Positions 53,581 through 62,966 of a stretch of 64,000 nucleotides of DNA are shown piece after piece. The stretch comes from an uncultured Planktomarina sp. (GTDB lineage Bacteria; Pseudomonadota; Alphaproteobacteria; Rhodobacterales; Rhodobacteraceae). Under the pieces are notes generated by a model. It worked only from the letters and a program-made list of their open reading frames with translations. It was not told the DNA's origin and did no database searches. Made by a program: the position numbers and the translations under genes. Position 1 is the stretch's first letter; each line of letters opens with the position of its first letter. The DNA lies in contig CALSQF010000004.1 in NCBI GenBank assembly GCA_943788425.1, forward strand, positions 310,001-374,000. The letters run 5' to 3'.

Positions 53581-54771
53581 CTACAGCCCTGCCTTAATCG
53601 ACTGGCCTGCCACCCACCCAGAGGACCAGGCCCATTGGAAGTTATACCCGCCAAGCCAGCCCGTCACATCCACACATTCGCCAATGAAAAAGAGACCAGG
53701 TTGAGTTTTTGCCATCATCGTTTTGGAGGAGAGCGCATCGGTATCCACCCCGCCAACCATCACTTCTGCCGTACGATACCCCTCGGTGCCTGCGGGGGTG
53801 AGCTGCCAGTGGGTGAGGCGTTCGGTGAGTTGGTCCAGCTGCGCGGCGGTGAGATCGGCAATACGTTCGGGCAATGTGAGATCGTGAAGCACTAAGGGCA
53901 CGAGCCGAGCCGGCAGAAGGCGTGCGAGGATGCTCGAGGGTGATTTTCGCCCTTCGGTTTCCTTGGCGTCCCGCACAGCTTGGCGCAGGCATTCTTCTGA
54001 CAAAAGTCGCAGAGTGATCAGGTCGCCCGGCGCCCAATAGCTCGACACTTGCAGCGCCGCAGGCCCGGACAGGCCGCGGTGCGTGAACAATACAGCTTCC
54101 TCAAAAGCGGTGCCATTGGTCTGCAAGAGCGCGGGAGCGGAGACGCCACTTATGGACTTAAACGCCTCCTGCTGCGCGCCGGAAAAGGTGAAGGGCACCA
54201 ATCCCGCGTAGGTTTGCGTCACGGGAATGCCAAGTTGCTGGGCCAGGCGGAGGGCAAAGTCGGTGGCCCCCATCTTCGGGATTGGCTTGCCGCCGCAAGC
54301 CACCACAAGATTACGCGCTGTGACCGATCGTGCCCCCTGCGCTCCGCTGAGCTGGATCGCATAGCCAGTTTCAATCGCACTGACCGATTGCACAGAGGTG
54401 TTGAGCTCGACCTGTCCACCTGCCTCAGCCACGCCTTTGAGAAGCATGGCGACAATCTCTTTGGCAGAGGTGTCGCAAAACAATTGTCCAAGTGTTTTTT
54501 CGTGATAGGCAATGCCGCTGCGGGCCACCCAATCAATGAAATCCCATTGCGTGTATCGGGCCAGTGCGGATTTGGCGAAATGCGGATTGCCGCTGATATA
54601 GTTTTCGGCAGAGGCATATATGTTGGTGAAGTTACACCGACCACCGCCGCTGATGCGAATTTTCTCGCCCGCGGCCTTTGCGTGATCAATCACCAAGCAT
54701 TTGCCAGGCGCTTGGGCGGCGCAGATTAACCCAGCCGCTCCAGCGCCGATAATGAGTGTGTCATAGTCCAT
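53581..54771 (-). CDS. HI0933/BaiN-family FAD-dependent oxidoreductase
   Basis: A 396-residue flavoprotein with an N-terminal dinucleotide fold (TLIIGAGAAGLICAA, residues 5-19), then KIRISGGGRCNFTN, the family mark, and VACGGKPIPKMGATDFAL. The C-terminal TAEVMVGGVDTDALSSKTMM and GLFFIGECVDVTGWLGGYNFQWAWSSG are typical. The true substrate of this family is not settled. It lies divergent from ftsW. Confidence 0.88.
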   Translation of the reverse strand: MDYDTLIIGAGAAGLICAAQAPGKCLVIDHAKAAGEKIRISGGGRCNFTNIYASAENYISGNPHFAKSALARYTQWDFIDWVARSGIAYHEKTLGQLFCDTSAKEIVAMLLKGVAEAGGQVELNTSVQSVSAIETGYAIQLSGAQGARSVTARNLVVACGGKPIPKMGATDFALRLAQQLGIPVTQTYAGLVPFTFSGAQQEAFKSISGVSAPALLQTNGTAFEEAVLFTHRGLSGPAALQVSSYWAPGDLITLRLLSEECLRQAVRDAKETEGRKSPSSILARLLPARLVPLVLHDLTLPERIADLTAAQLDQLTERLTHWQLTPAGTEGYRTAEVMVGGVDTDALSSKTMMAKTQPGLFFIGECVDVTGWLGGYNFQWAWSSGWVAGQSIKAGL

Positions 54772-54864
54772 AGGCGATGACTTGCCTGTTGCGGGGCGAA
54801 TGGCAAGGCAATTGGTACTGGAAAAATGCGCAAACTCCGGCTATTGTTGAAGGAGACCTCAAAA

Positions 54865-56052
54865 ATGGGGCGCAGTACAGGCGGTTTTACGATGACAGAG
54901 ATGGTACATGGGCCTTTGCCCGTTGAAGTGCGCGATCCAATTTTGCCGCGGTGGTGGCGAACCGTGGACCGTTGGACGATGGCGAGCGTTCTGTTTTTGT
55001 TTATTTTTGGTTTGATATTAGCACTCGCAGCCTCGCCCCCATTGGCAGAGCGCAACAATCTTGAAGCGTTTCATTATGTGCACCGGCAAGCGGTCTTTGG
55101 GGGTTTGGCCCTTGTTGCCATGACCATCACATCCATGATGTCGCCCGATACGGTGCGGCGCTGGGGCACGGTGGGCTTTGGCTTTGCGCTTTTGGCGCTG
55201 ATCTTATTGCCGATATTTGGAACAGATTTTGGGAAGGGCGCGACGCGTTGGTATTCTTTTGGGTTCGCCTCCGTGCAGCCTTCTGAATTTATCAAGCCGG
55301 TCTTTGTGGTGTTTTCAGCTTGGCTGATCTCAGCCTCCTTCGAGCCTGGCGGACCTCCTGGGCGGATGATGTCTTTCGCCGCGGCGGTGGTGATTGCCGG
55401 GTTTTTGGCGCTGCAACCTGATTTTGGTCAGGCCAGTTTGATCCTCTTTGCTTGGGGCGTTATGTATTTCTGCGCCGGAGCGCCACTTTTGTTCATTCTG
55501 TCCATGGCCGCAGCAACTGTTTTGGCCGGTTTTGTGGCTTATAATTTCAGCGAGCATTTCGCACGACGCATTGACGGCTATATGGCCGCTGATGTGGATC
55601 CAAATACCCAGCTTGGCTATGCGGCCAATGCCATCCAAGAAGGCGGATTATTTGGTGTCGGCACCGGTGAAGGTTCGGTGAAATGGTCCTTACCCGATGC
55701 CCATACGGATTTCATCATTGCTGTGGCAGCTGAGGAATATGGCGTGCTGATGGTCTTGGTCATTTTGGGGCTATTTGCCGTGATCGTTCTGCGCACGCTG
55801 GCCCGTTTGGTGCAAGAGCGGAACCTTTTTGTGCGTCTCGCTGGGACCGGTTTGGTGTCGATGTTTGGGGTGCAAGCGATGATTAACATGGGGGTCGCGG
55901 TGCGTTTACTGCCGGCTAAGGGCATGACTTTGCCTTTCGTCAGCTACGGTGGATCTTCCTTGATCGCTGGCGGCGTTGCCCTGGGCATGATCCTGGCCTT
56001 TACGCGCAGTCGTCCCCAAGGGGCTTTGAGCGCTGTTTTGCGTGGATATTGA
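54865..56052 (+). CDS. ftsW: Septal peptidoglycan polymerase FtsW (SEDS family)
   Basis: Polytopic membrane protein (395 residues, about ten helices) that polymerises lipid II at the septum with FtsI. SEDS marks: [20 protein letters not shown] near residue 125, LQPDFGQ, and [14 protein letters not shown] near residue 355. The ATG at 54865 has a strong AAGGAG at 54850-54855; the second ATG at 54892 has none. The stop is 1 base before murG. Confidence 0.95.
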   Translation: MGRSTGGFTMTEMVHGPLPVEVRDPILPRWWRTVDRWTMASVLFLFIFGLILALAASPPLAERNNLEAFHYVHRQAVFGGLALVAMTITSMMSPDTVRRWGTVGFGFALLALILLPIFGTDFGKGATRWYSFGFASVQPSEFIKPVFVVFSAWLISASFEPGGPPGRMMSFAAAVVIAGFLALQPDFGQASLILFAWGVMYFCAGAPLLFILSMAAATVLAGFVAYNFSEHFARRIDGYMAADVDPNTQLGYAANAIQEGGLFGVGTGEGSVKWSLPDAHTDFIIAVAAEEYGVLMVLVILGLFAVIVLRTLARLVQERNLFVRLAGTGLVSMFGVQAMINMGVAVRLLPAKGMTLPFVSYGGSSLIAGGVALGMILAFTRSRPQGALSAVLRGY

Positions 56053-56053
56053 T

Positions 56054-57148
56054 ATGACACAATCTCCCCTTTTGGTTCTCGCGGCCGGTGGTACTGGCGG
56101 GCATATGTTCCCGGCGCAGGCCGTGGCAGAGGTCATGTTGGCGCGCGGGTGGCGGGTGGTTCTATCGACTGATGCGCGCGGTGCACGCTATACGGGCGGG
56201 TTTTCCCCCGAGGTTGCAATAGAACAGGTTTCCAGCGCCACTTTCGCCAAGGGTGGGTTGGTTGCCAAAATACTCGTGCCGATCCGCATAGCCCTTGGCA
56301 TCACAGCTGCGCGGCGAAAAATGCGCCGGGATCGGCCAAAGGTTGTGGTGGGCTTCGGCGGTTATCCGGCCATACCGGCCATGGGAGCTGCAACTTCGCT
56401 GGGTGTGCCCTGTGTGTTGCATGAGCAAAATGGGGTCTTGGGGCGCGTCAATCAATTGTTTGCGCCAAGGGTCAATCAAATCGCCTGCGGTACATGGCCA
56501 ACTGAATTGCCTGCGGGGCTTACCGGCCATCATGTGGGCAATCCGGTGCGCGCGGAGGTCTTGGCGCGCCATGCTGCGGGCTATAGCGCACCTGGCGATC
56601 ATTCCATGAGCCTTCTGATTATCGGGGGCTCGCAAGGCGCGCGTATCTTGTCCGATGTGGTCCCTGCGGCTATTGCCTTATTGCCCAAGAGCTTGCTCAA
56701 AAATCTGAGCATTGCGCAGCAGGCCCGCGAAGAGGATCGCGCGCGGGTGCAAGCGGCCTATGAAGATATGGGTCTGCGCGCCGATGTCCGGCCGTTTTTC
56801 GATGATATTCCCGTGCGCATGAGTGAGGCGCAGCTGGTGATTAGCCGCTCCGGCGCCTCCTCTTTGGCGGATATCTCGGTCATTGGCCGCCCATCGGTTT
56901 TGGTGCCCTTGGCGGCGGCCATCCGTGATGAGCAAACCGCAAATGCCCGCGCATTGGTCGAGGCGGGTGCCGCGCGGCTGTTGACCGAAGAGGCCTTTAC
57001 GCCCGAGGCTTTGGCCCGTGAAATTCAAGATATATTAACCAATGGCCCTCAAGCCCAATCTATGGCCGAGGCGGCGCTGAGCTGCGCCAAGCCTGAAGCA
57101 ACAAAAACCCTTGCCGATATGATCGAGGCCTTGGCGGTAGCGACGTGA
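56054..57148 (+). CDS. murG: UDP-GlcNAc transferase MurG
   Basis: Adds GlcNAc to lipid I to make lipid II on the inner face of the membrane. 364 residues with the glycine loop [16 protein letters not shown] at residues 11-26, [22 protein letters not shown] and [10 protein letters not shown] near 190. The TGA stop shares one base with the murC ATG. Confidence 0.96.
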   Translation: MTQSPLLVLAAGGTGGHMFPAQAVAEVMLARGWRVVLSTDARGARYTGGFSPEVAIEQVSSATFAKGGLVAKILVPIRIALGITAARRKMRRDRPKVVVGFGGYPAIPAMGAATSLGVPCVLHEQNGVLGRVNQLFAPRVNQIACGTWPTELPAGLTGHHVGNPVRAEVLARHAAGYSAPGDHSMSLLIIGGSQGARILSDVVPAAIALLPKSLLKNLSIAQQAREEDRARVQAAYEDMGLRADVRPFFDDIPVRMSEAQLVISRSGASSLADISVIGRPSVLVPLAAAIRDEQTANARALVEAGAARLLTEEAFTPEALAREIQDILTNGPQAQSMAEAALSCAKPEATKTLADMIEALAVAT

Positions 57149-58530
57149 TGAACAAAGTAACCAAACTGCCTGGAGACATCGGCGCGATCCATTTTGTCGG
57201 GATCGGCGGCATTGGCATGTCTGGCATAGCGGAGGTTCTCTTGGATCAGGGCTATCGGGTGCAGGGATCTGACTTGAAAGCCTCTGACATCACCCGGCGG
57301 CTTGAGCGTTTGGGCGCCACGGTATTTTTGGGGCAACGGTCGGAGAATTTGGTGGGTGCTGAGGTGATTGTTGTTTCTACAGCCATTAAACCGGGCAATC
57401 CTGAACTGGATGAGGCGCGTAAGGCCGGTCTGCCAGTGGTGCGGCGGGCCGAAATGCTGGCCGAATTGATGCGGCTCAAGTCGAATGTGGCTGTCGCTGG
57501 CACCCATGGCAAGACCACCACCACGACGATGGTCTCAACTCTGCTGCATGCGGGCGGATTTGATCCGACGGTTGTGAACGGTGGTGTCATCCATGCTTTT
57601 GAATCCAATGCCCGCACGGGCCAGGGAGAATGGATGGTTGTCGAGGCCGATGAGAGTGATGGCACATTCAATCGCCTGCCAGCAACCATTGCCGTGGTCA
57701 CCAATGTGGATCCCGAGCATATGGAACATTGGGGCAGTTTCGAAAATCTGCGCCAGGGATTTTTCGAATTTGTGCATAATATCCCATTTTACGGTTTGGC
57801 GGTCTGCAACACAGATCACCCCGAAGTGCAGGCTTTGGTCGGACGAATTACGGATCGCCGGGTTTTGACCTATGGGTTCAACACCCAAGCCGATGTGCGG
57901 GCTGTCAATCTGTCCTATGCCCAGGGTGCGGCCTATTTTGACGTGGCGCTGCGCGATGGTCGAGTAATCACCGATTGCACCCTGCCCATGCCGGGTGATC
58001 ACAATGTCTCAAATGCTCTGGCAGCAGTGGCCGTGGCGCTGCATTTAGGTATGAGCGCGGAGGCGATCCGCGAGGGTTTGAAGAATTTTAAGGGCGTCAA
58101 TCGCCGCTTCACGCGGGTGGCTGAAATTGACGGGGTTACAATGATTGATGACTATGCTCATCATCCGGTGGAAATTGCCGCTGCTCTCAAAGCGGCACGT
58201 CAATCACATTCGGGCCGGATCATGGCCGTGCATCAACCGCATCGCTATTCGCGGCTGAACGACTTATTTGAAGAGTTTTGCACCTGTTTTAATGATGCAG
58301 ATGTGGTTGGAATTATGGATATTTTTGCGGCAGGCGAGGCGCCCATTGAAGGGGCTGATCGTGACAGCCTTGTGGCCGGGCTGACCAATCATGGGCATCG
58401 CAACGCGCTGGCGGTGGCTGATGAGGCCGCACTTGCCGCCTTTCTCACTGAGCAGTGCAGACCGGGCGATATGTTGATTTGCCTTGGTGCCGGTTCGATT
58501 TCTGCTTGGGCGCATGGGTTGGCAAAGTGA
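57148..58530 (+). CDS. murC: UDP-MurNAc L-alanine ligase MurC
   Basis: Adds L-alanine to UDP-MurNAc. 460 residues, with [17 protein letters not shown] near residue 15, ATP loop [12 protein letters not shown] near 115, and [14 protein letters not shown] near 330. A start one codon earlier at GTG 57145 is possible. A 126-base gap follows before murB; the small DUF2484 gene that I recall at this place in relatives is absent. Confidence 0.96.
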   Translation: MNKVTKLPGDIGAIHFVGIGGIGMSGIAEVLLDQGYRVQGSDLKASDITRRLERLGATVFLGQRSENLVGAEVIVVSTAIKPGNPELDEARKAGLPVVRRAEMLAELMRLKSNVAVAGTHGKTTTTTMVSTLLHAGGFDPTVVNGGVIHAFESNARTGQGEWMVVEADESDGTFNRLPATIAVVTNVDPEHMEHWGSFENLRQGFFEFVHNIPFYGLAVCNTDHPEVQALVGRITDRRVLTYGFNTQADVRAVNLSYAQGAAYFDVALRDGRVITDCTLPMPGDHNVSNALAAVAVALHLGMSAEAIREGLKNFKGVNRRFTRVAEIDGVTMIDDYAHHPVEIAAALKAARQSHSGRIMAVHQPHRYSRLNDLFEEFCTCFNDADVVGIMDIFAAGEAPIEGADRDSLVAGLTNHGHRNALAVADEAALAAFLTEQCRPGDMLICLGAGSISAWAHGLAK

Positions 58531-58656
58531 GCTTGAGTACGCGCTAGGTTGTTGGCATCAAGAACCCCACCAAACCAAGGCGAAGAGATCTGCTTAGGGC
58601 TTTGACTTGGCGGCCATGATCCGGTCTAAAGAAACAGAATTCTTGAGGCGCAGCTG

Positions 58657-59583
58657 ATGTCTATTCCAACTCCCCGCGGGCGCCTGACGCTGAACCGCTC
58701 TTTGGCAGATCTCACATGGTTACGCGTGGGGGGCGCAGCAGATGCAGTGTTCCAACCGGCTGATCGGCGGGACTTAGCCGAGTTTTTGGCTCAACTGCCA
58801 CAAGAAATCGCGATTTTTCCGATGGGCGTTGGGTCAAACCTGATCGTGCGGGACGGTGGGTTGCGGGCGGTGGTGATCCGTCTGGGCCGCGGCTTTAACA
58901 CCATTGAAACGGACGATGACATGATCCATTGCGGGGCCGCTGCCTTGGACAGCCATGTTGCGCGCAAAGCGGCAGAGGCCGGTCTTGATCTGAGCTTTCT
59001 GCGCACCATCCCGGGAACAATGGGCGGCGCGCTCAAGATGAACGCAGGCTGCTATGGCGCATATGTCGCCGATGCTTTCGTCTGCGCAAGCGGTTATGAC
59101 CGGGCGGGTCATGCGGTATCCTTTGATGCGAAAACCCTCGGATTTTCCTACCGCAGCAGTGATTTGCCGCAAGATGTTGTTGTCACTGATATCACCCTGC
59201 GGGCTTTGGGGCGGGATGCGCCGGAGAGGCTGCATCAAAAGATGGCGGACCAACTGGCCAAGCGCGATGAGACACAGCCGACCAAGGAGCGGACCGCGGG
59301 TAGCACCTTTCGCAATCCAGCCGGCTTCAGTTCGACAGGCCAGGCCGATGACACCCATGATCTGAAGGCCTGGAGCTTGATTGACGAGGCCGGATGCCGG
59401 GGGCTTGAGCTTGGTGGGGCGCAAATGTCACTTAAACACCCGAACTTCCTAATTAACACAGGTGCGGCCACCGCCATGGATCTCGAGGCTTTGGGGGAAT
59501 TGGTGCGAAAAAAGGTTTACGATCAGAGTGGTTTGACGTTAGAGTGGGAAGTAATGAGGGTCGGAAACCCCAAGGATGACTAG
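58657..59583 (+). CDS. murB: UDP-N-acetylenolpyruvylglucosamine reductase MurB
   Basis: FAD enzyme that reduces the enolpyruvyl group with NADPH to form UDP-MurNAc. 308 residues, with [15 protein letters not shown] near residue 50 (FAD), [22 protein letters not shown], the catalytic Ser in TAGSTFRNP near 215, and a late catalytic Glu in TLEWEV. Confidence 0.95.
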   Translation: MSIPTPRGRLTLNRSLADLTWLRVGGAADAVFQPADRRDLAEFLAQLPQEIAIFPMGVGSNLIVRDGGLRAVVIRLGRGFNTIETDDDMIHCGAAALDSHVARKAAEAGLDLSFLRTIPGTMGGALKMNAGCYGAYVADAFVCASGYDRAGHAVSFDAKTLGFSYRSSDLPQDVVVTDITLRALGRDAPERLHQKMADQLAKRDETQPTKERTAGSTFRNPAGFSSTGQADDTHDLKAWSLIDEAGCRGLELGGAQMSLKHPNFLINTGAATAMDLEALGELVRKKVYDQSGLTLEWEVMRVGNPKDD

Positions 59584-59634
59584 ACGCGATTTAAATCGCG
59601 GCAACAAAAGCCCCTGAAGAGGGCGAAATATTGA

Positions 59635-60564
59635 GTGAGAACAGTGGGTATGTCGAGCAGGGCTCCCGAAACTGTGGCCGTTTTGATGGGTGGGCTAGGC
59701 GCAGAGCGCGCTGTCTCCATGTCGACAGGTCAAGAATGTGCCTCCGCCTTGCGGCAGGCGGGCTATCGGGTTGCTCAGATTGATGCAGGCGCGGATCTCG
59801 CTGCAGAGTTGCAGCGGGTGCAACCGGATGTGGTATTCAATGCTTTGCATGGTCGCTGGGGCGAAGATGGCTGTGTCCAGGGTTTGCTGGAGTGGATGCG
59901 AATTCCCTATACGCATTCAGGCGTGCTGAGTTCAGCGCTTGCAATGGATAAAGAAAAAACTAAAGAGGTATTTCGCGCCAAGGGGCTGCCTGTCGTCGAG
60001 AGCTTATTGATTGCGCGGACAAATTTGGATGAGACACACCCCATAGCGCCGCCCTATGTCATCAAACCGAATAATGAAGGATCCTCTGTCGGAGTTTATT
60101 TGGTAGAGGTGGGCGCGTCCTCGCCGCCGCCCATGTCGGACGATATGCCCGATATCGTCATGGTAGAGACCTTTGCGCCGGGCCGCGAGCTGACCACAAC
60201 CGTAGTCGGCGGTCGCGCCTTGACGGTCACGGATATTTTGACCGATCGCTGGTATGATTATGAGGCGAAATATGTTGAAGGCGGGTCACAGCATGTCGTG
60301 CCGGCCAATTTGCCTCAAGATATTTTTTTCGCCTGTCTCGACTATGCGCTCAAAGCGCATGAGGTATTGGGCTGCCGCGGGATTTCGCGTACCGATTTTC
60401 GTTGGGACGAGGGTCGAGGGTTGGATGGTTTGATCCTGCTGGAAACCAATACCCAACCGGGGATGACACCCACCTCGCTCTCACCGGAACAGGCCGAGGC
60501 GGTGGGTATTTCTTTTCCCGACCTGTGCAAATTTTTAGTGGAGGATGCCTCATGCAACCGTTGA
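59635..60564 (+). CDS. ddl: D-alanine-D-alanine ligase
   Basis: Makes D-Ala-D-Ala for MurF. 309 residues with the family signature LHGRWGEDGCVQG near residue 75, ATP-grasp motifs VIKPNNEGSSVGVY and a late NTQPGMTPTSLSPEQA. The usual N-terminal GG-xSxExEVS motif reads GGLGAERAVS here, keeping Glu but not the first Ser. GTG 59635 fits the GAGGGC site (about 10 bases); an in-frame ATG at 59650 is the other choice. It overlaps the ftsQ start by 13 bases. Confidence 0.93.
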   Translation: MRTVGMSSRAPETVAVLMGGLGAERAVSMSTGQECASALRQAGYRVAQIDAGADLAAELQRVQPDVVFNALHGRWGEDGCVQGLLEWMRIPYTHSGVLSSALAMDKEKTKEVFRAKGLPVVESLLIARTNLDETHPIAPPYVIKPNNEGSSVGVYLVEVGASSPPPMSDDMPDIVMVETFAPGRELTTTVVGGRALTVTDILTDRWYDYEAKYVEGGSQHVVPANLPQDIFFACLDYALKAHEVLGCRGISRTDFRWDEGRGLDGLILLETNTQPGMTPTSLSPEQAEAVGISFPDLCKFLVEDASCNR

Positions 60565-61472
60565 GTGCGCCAGCTCCACTGATTGCGCCAAAACGTGGCG
60601 AGGATCGCATTGTTGCGAGTGACCCTGCGCCGTCTGTTCTGTGCTATCGGTTGCAGCGCCTTTGGCTCACGCCAATTTTTCGCGCATTTGTCCGGGTGGG
60701 CCTGCCGGCCTGTTCAATTTTGGGTTTGGTTTGGATGTTTTTATCCCAAGATGAAAACCGGGCTTATATGCGCGGTTTGGTACAAGAGGCACAGGTCAAT
60801 GTGCAAAACCAGCCGGTTCATCAATTGCAAACCTTGACCATTGAGGGGGCATCGCCGCTGTTGGCGCAGGAAATCCGGGCGGAATTTGGCGATCTCTTCC
60901 CTATCAGTGCGTTTGAATTGGATCACGAGGCCATGCGCCGCTGGGTCATGGACATCCCTTCCGTGGCGCATGCAGCGGTGATTGCATCACCCGGTGGTTT
61001 ACTTTCAGTGCAGGTCAGCGAAATCGCACCAGAGTTCATTTGGCGCACAGTCGAAGGGCTGCAACTGGTCTCTAGTGGCGGTGAGCTATTGCGCCGGGTT
61101 AAGCGGCGTATTGATTTTCCTCATCTGCCCTTGATTGCGGGAGAGGGGGCTTTGGAGGCTTTGCCAGAGGCGCGCGCTTTGCTACAGACCGCCGCGCCGG
61201 TCGTCGACAGGTTGCGCGGTTTGGTACGGATTGGCGAGCGGCGCTGGGATGTAGCGCTGCTCGATGGGCAAACGATTGCCCTGCCAGAGGTCAATCCGGA
61301 TCCTGTTTTGGCGCAAGTTCTCGTTCTGAGCGCGGCGCAAGATTTGTTTGAGCGTGATATCTTAATGATGGATTTTCGCAATCCACGCCGTCCCACTCTG
61401 CGTCTGCGCCCGCAAGCTTTGGCCGGGTTGAAACAGGTGAAGGGCGTGACATTTTCGGAGTTTGCCAAATGA
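60552..61472 (+). CDS. ftsQ: Cell division protein FtsQ
   Basis: Bitopic division protein of 306 residues: cytoplasmic tail, transmembrane helix (about residues 50-66), a POTRA domain (QLQTLTIEGASPLLAQEIRAEF and following, about 93-165) and the FtsQ beta domain. It links FtsL/FtsB to the early ring. The ATG at 60552 has GGAGG at 60540-60544 and lies inside the ddl end. It overlaps ftsA by 4 bases. Confidence 0.92.
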   Translation: MQPLSAPAPLIAPKRGEDRIVASDPAPSVLCYRLQRLWLTPIFRAFVRVGLPACSILGLVWMFLSQDENRAYMRGLVQEAQVNVQNQPVHQLQTLTIEGASPLLAQEIRAEFGDLFPISAFELDHEAMRRWVMDIPSVAHAAVIASPGGLLSVQVSEIAPEFIWRTVEGLQLVSSGGELLRRVKRRIDFPHLPLIAGEGALEALPEARALLQTAAPVVDRLRGLVRIGERRWDVALLDGQTIALPEVNPDPVLAQVLVLSAAQDLFERDILMMDFRNPRRPTLRLRPQALAGLKQVKGVTFSEFAK

Positions 61473-62803
61473 ATGATTTTTATCAAGCCCAACGGGCGAT
61501 GCGCGCCTTGCGAGCCACCGCTATTCAACGCGGGGTGATCGCAGTGATGGATGTCGGAAGCTCAAAAGTGGCCTGCCTGATTTTGCGGTTTGATGGGCCA
61601 AGCGAGATTTCATCTGGTGAGGTCATTGGCTCTATGGCCGGACAAACGAGCTTTCGGGTGATTGGCGCGGCCACCACAAAATCGCGGGGCATGCGCTTTG
61701 GTGAAATTGAGTCGATGGCAGAGACCGAACGCGCCATACGGACTGCGCTGCAGGCCGCCCAGAAAATGGCCTTGGTGCGGGTGGACCACGTGATCGGCTG
61801 TTTTTCCGGCGGTGCGCCCCGCAGCTATGGGGTATTTGGCGAGGTTTCCATTGTCGATGACGCAGTGCGTTCACAGGATATTGGCCGCGTGTTGGCGGCC
61901 TGCGATCTGCCTGATTTTGGCGAAAGCCGAGCTGTGATGCATGCGCAGCCGATTAATTTCACACTGGATGATCGTGCTTGGATGACCGATCCACGTGGTC
62001 ATGTCGGGCAAAATCTTTCTGCTGATCTGCATATTTTGACTGTAGAGGAGCGTGCCATACAAAACCTAAACCATTGCGTGAAACGCTGTGATGTTGAGCT
62101 GGCGGGCGTGGCCTCCTCGGCCTATGTCTCGGCCCATGCGGCTTTGGTTGAGGATGAGCAAGAGCTTGGTGCGGCCTGTATTGATATGGGTGGCGGGGCG
62201 ACGGGCATTTCTGTTTTCTTCAAAAAACACCTGATTTATGCGGACAGCGTGCGGATGGGTGGGGATCATGTCACCAGCGACATCTCCATGGGTCTTCAAA
62301 TTCCAACGGCGTCGGCCGAGCGGCTCAAAACCCTTCACGGCGGGGCAATGGCCATGGAGTTGGATGACCGCGAGATGATTGAAACCGGCGGCAATAGCGG
62401 CGATTGGGAACATGATCGCCGCCAGGTGAGCCGGTCGGAACTGATCGGAATTATCCGCCCGAGAATTGAGGAAATTCTTGAAGATGTACGCGACCGGCTT
62501 GATGCGGCAGGCTTTGACAATCTGCCCGGGAAACAAATCGTTTTGACCGGCGGGGCCAGTCAGCTCCCTGGGCTCGATGGTCTGGCGGCGCGCATTTTGG
62601 GCCAAAACGTTCGCCTCGGTCGCCCCATTCGGGTGCAGGGTCTGCCGCAAGCGGCCACTGGACCGGCCTTCTCTGGTGTGGTGGGCTTGGCGGTCAATGC
62701 GGCACATCCGCAAGATGAATGGTGGGACTTTGAAGTGCCACAACCCCAATTTGTCGGTCGTCCGCTGCGTCGCGCCCTGCGTTGGTTTCGCGACAATTGG
62801 TAA
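61469..62803 (+). CDS. ftsA: Cell division protein FtsA
   Basis: Actin-like ATPase of 444 residues that tethers FtsZ to the membrane. Phosphate-1 loop VIAVMDVGSSKVACLI near residue 23, the 1C (SHS2) insert, IDMGGGATGISVF near 233 and VLTGGASQLPGLDGLAARIL near 350. The C-terminal RPLRRALRWFRDNW is the amphipathic membrane-targeting helix. Confidence 0.95.
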   Translation: MNDFYQAQRAMRALRATAIQRGVIAVMDVGSSKVACLILRFDGPSEISSGEVIGSMAGQTSFRVIGAATTKSRGMRFGEIESMAETERAIRTALQAAQKMALVRVDHVIGCFSGGAPRSYGVFGEVSIVDDAVRSQDIGRVLAACDLPDFGESRAVMHAQPINFTLDDRAWMTDPRGHVGQNLSADLHILTVEERAIQNLNHCVKRCDVELAGVASSAYVSAHAALVEDEQELGAACIDMGGGATGISVFFKKHLIYADSVRMGGDHVTSDISMGLQIPTASAERLKTLHGGAMAMELDDREMIETGGNSGDWEHDRRQVSRSELIGIIRPRIEEILEDVRDRLDAAGFDNLPGKQIVLTGGASQLPGLDGLAARILGQNVRLGRPIRVQGLPQAATGPAFSGVVGLAVNAAHPQDEWWDFEVPQPQFVGRPLRRALRWFRDNW

Positions 62804-62966
62804 AAGGCCCTATGGTCAATAGCAAAATTTAGCGTAAATCGGCGTTTTCTATGCTATATTTTGTAAAAATAGAGACTTTTTTCGTGACGCGAGTCAAAAC
62901 TGGTGTTACGTTGGTTGCAAATTGGTATGCCGCAGAGCAGTGCGGACAAAGCAGGTGGATAAAATA
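62804..62966 (+). promoter_or_regulatory. ftsA-ftsZ intergenic control region
   Basis: 163 bases, AT-rich in the first half, likely to hold an ftsZ promoter. A GAGTC site (62891-62895) matches the GANTC target of the CcrM methylase, which acts in ftsZ control in Caulobacter. No CtrA TTAA-N7-TTAA pair is seen. The ribosome binding site before the ATG at 62967 is weak (CAGGTGG). Confidence 0.4.
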
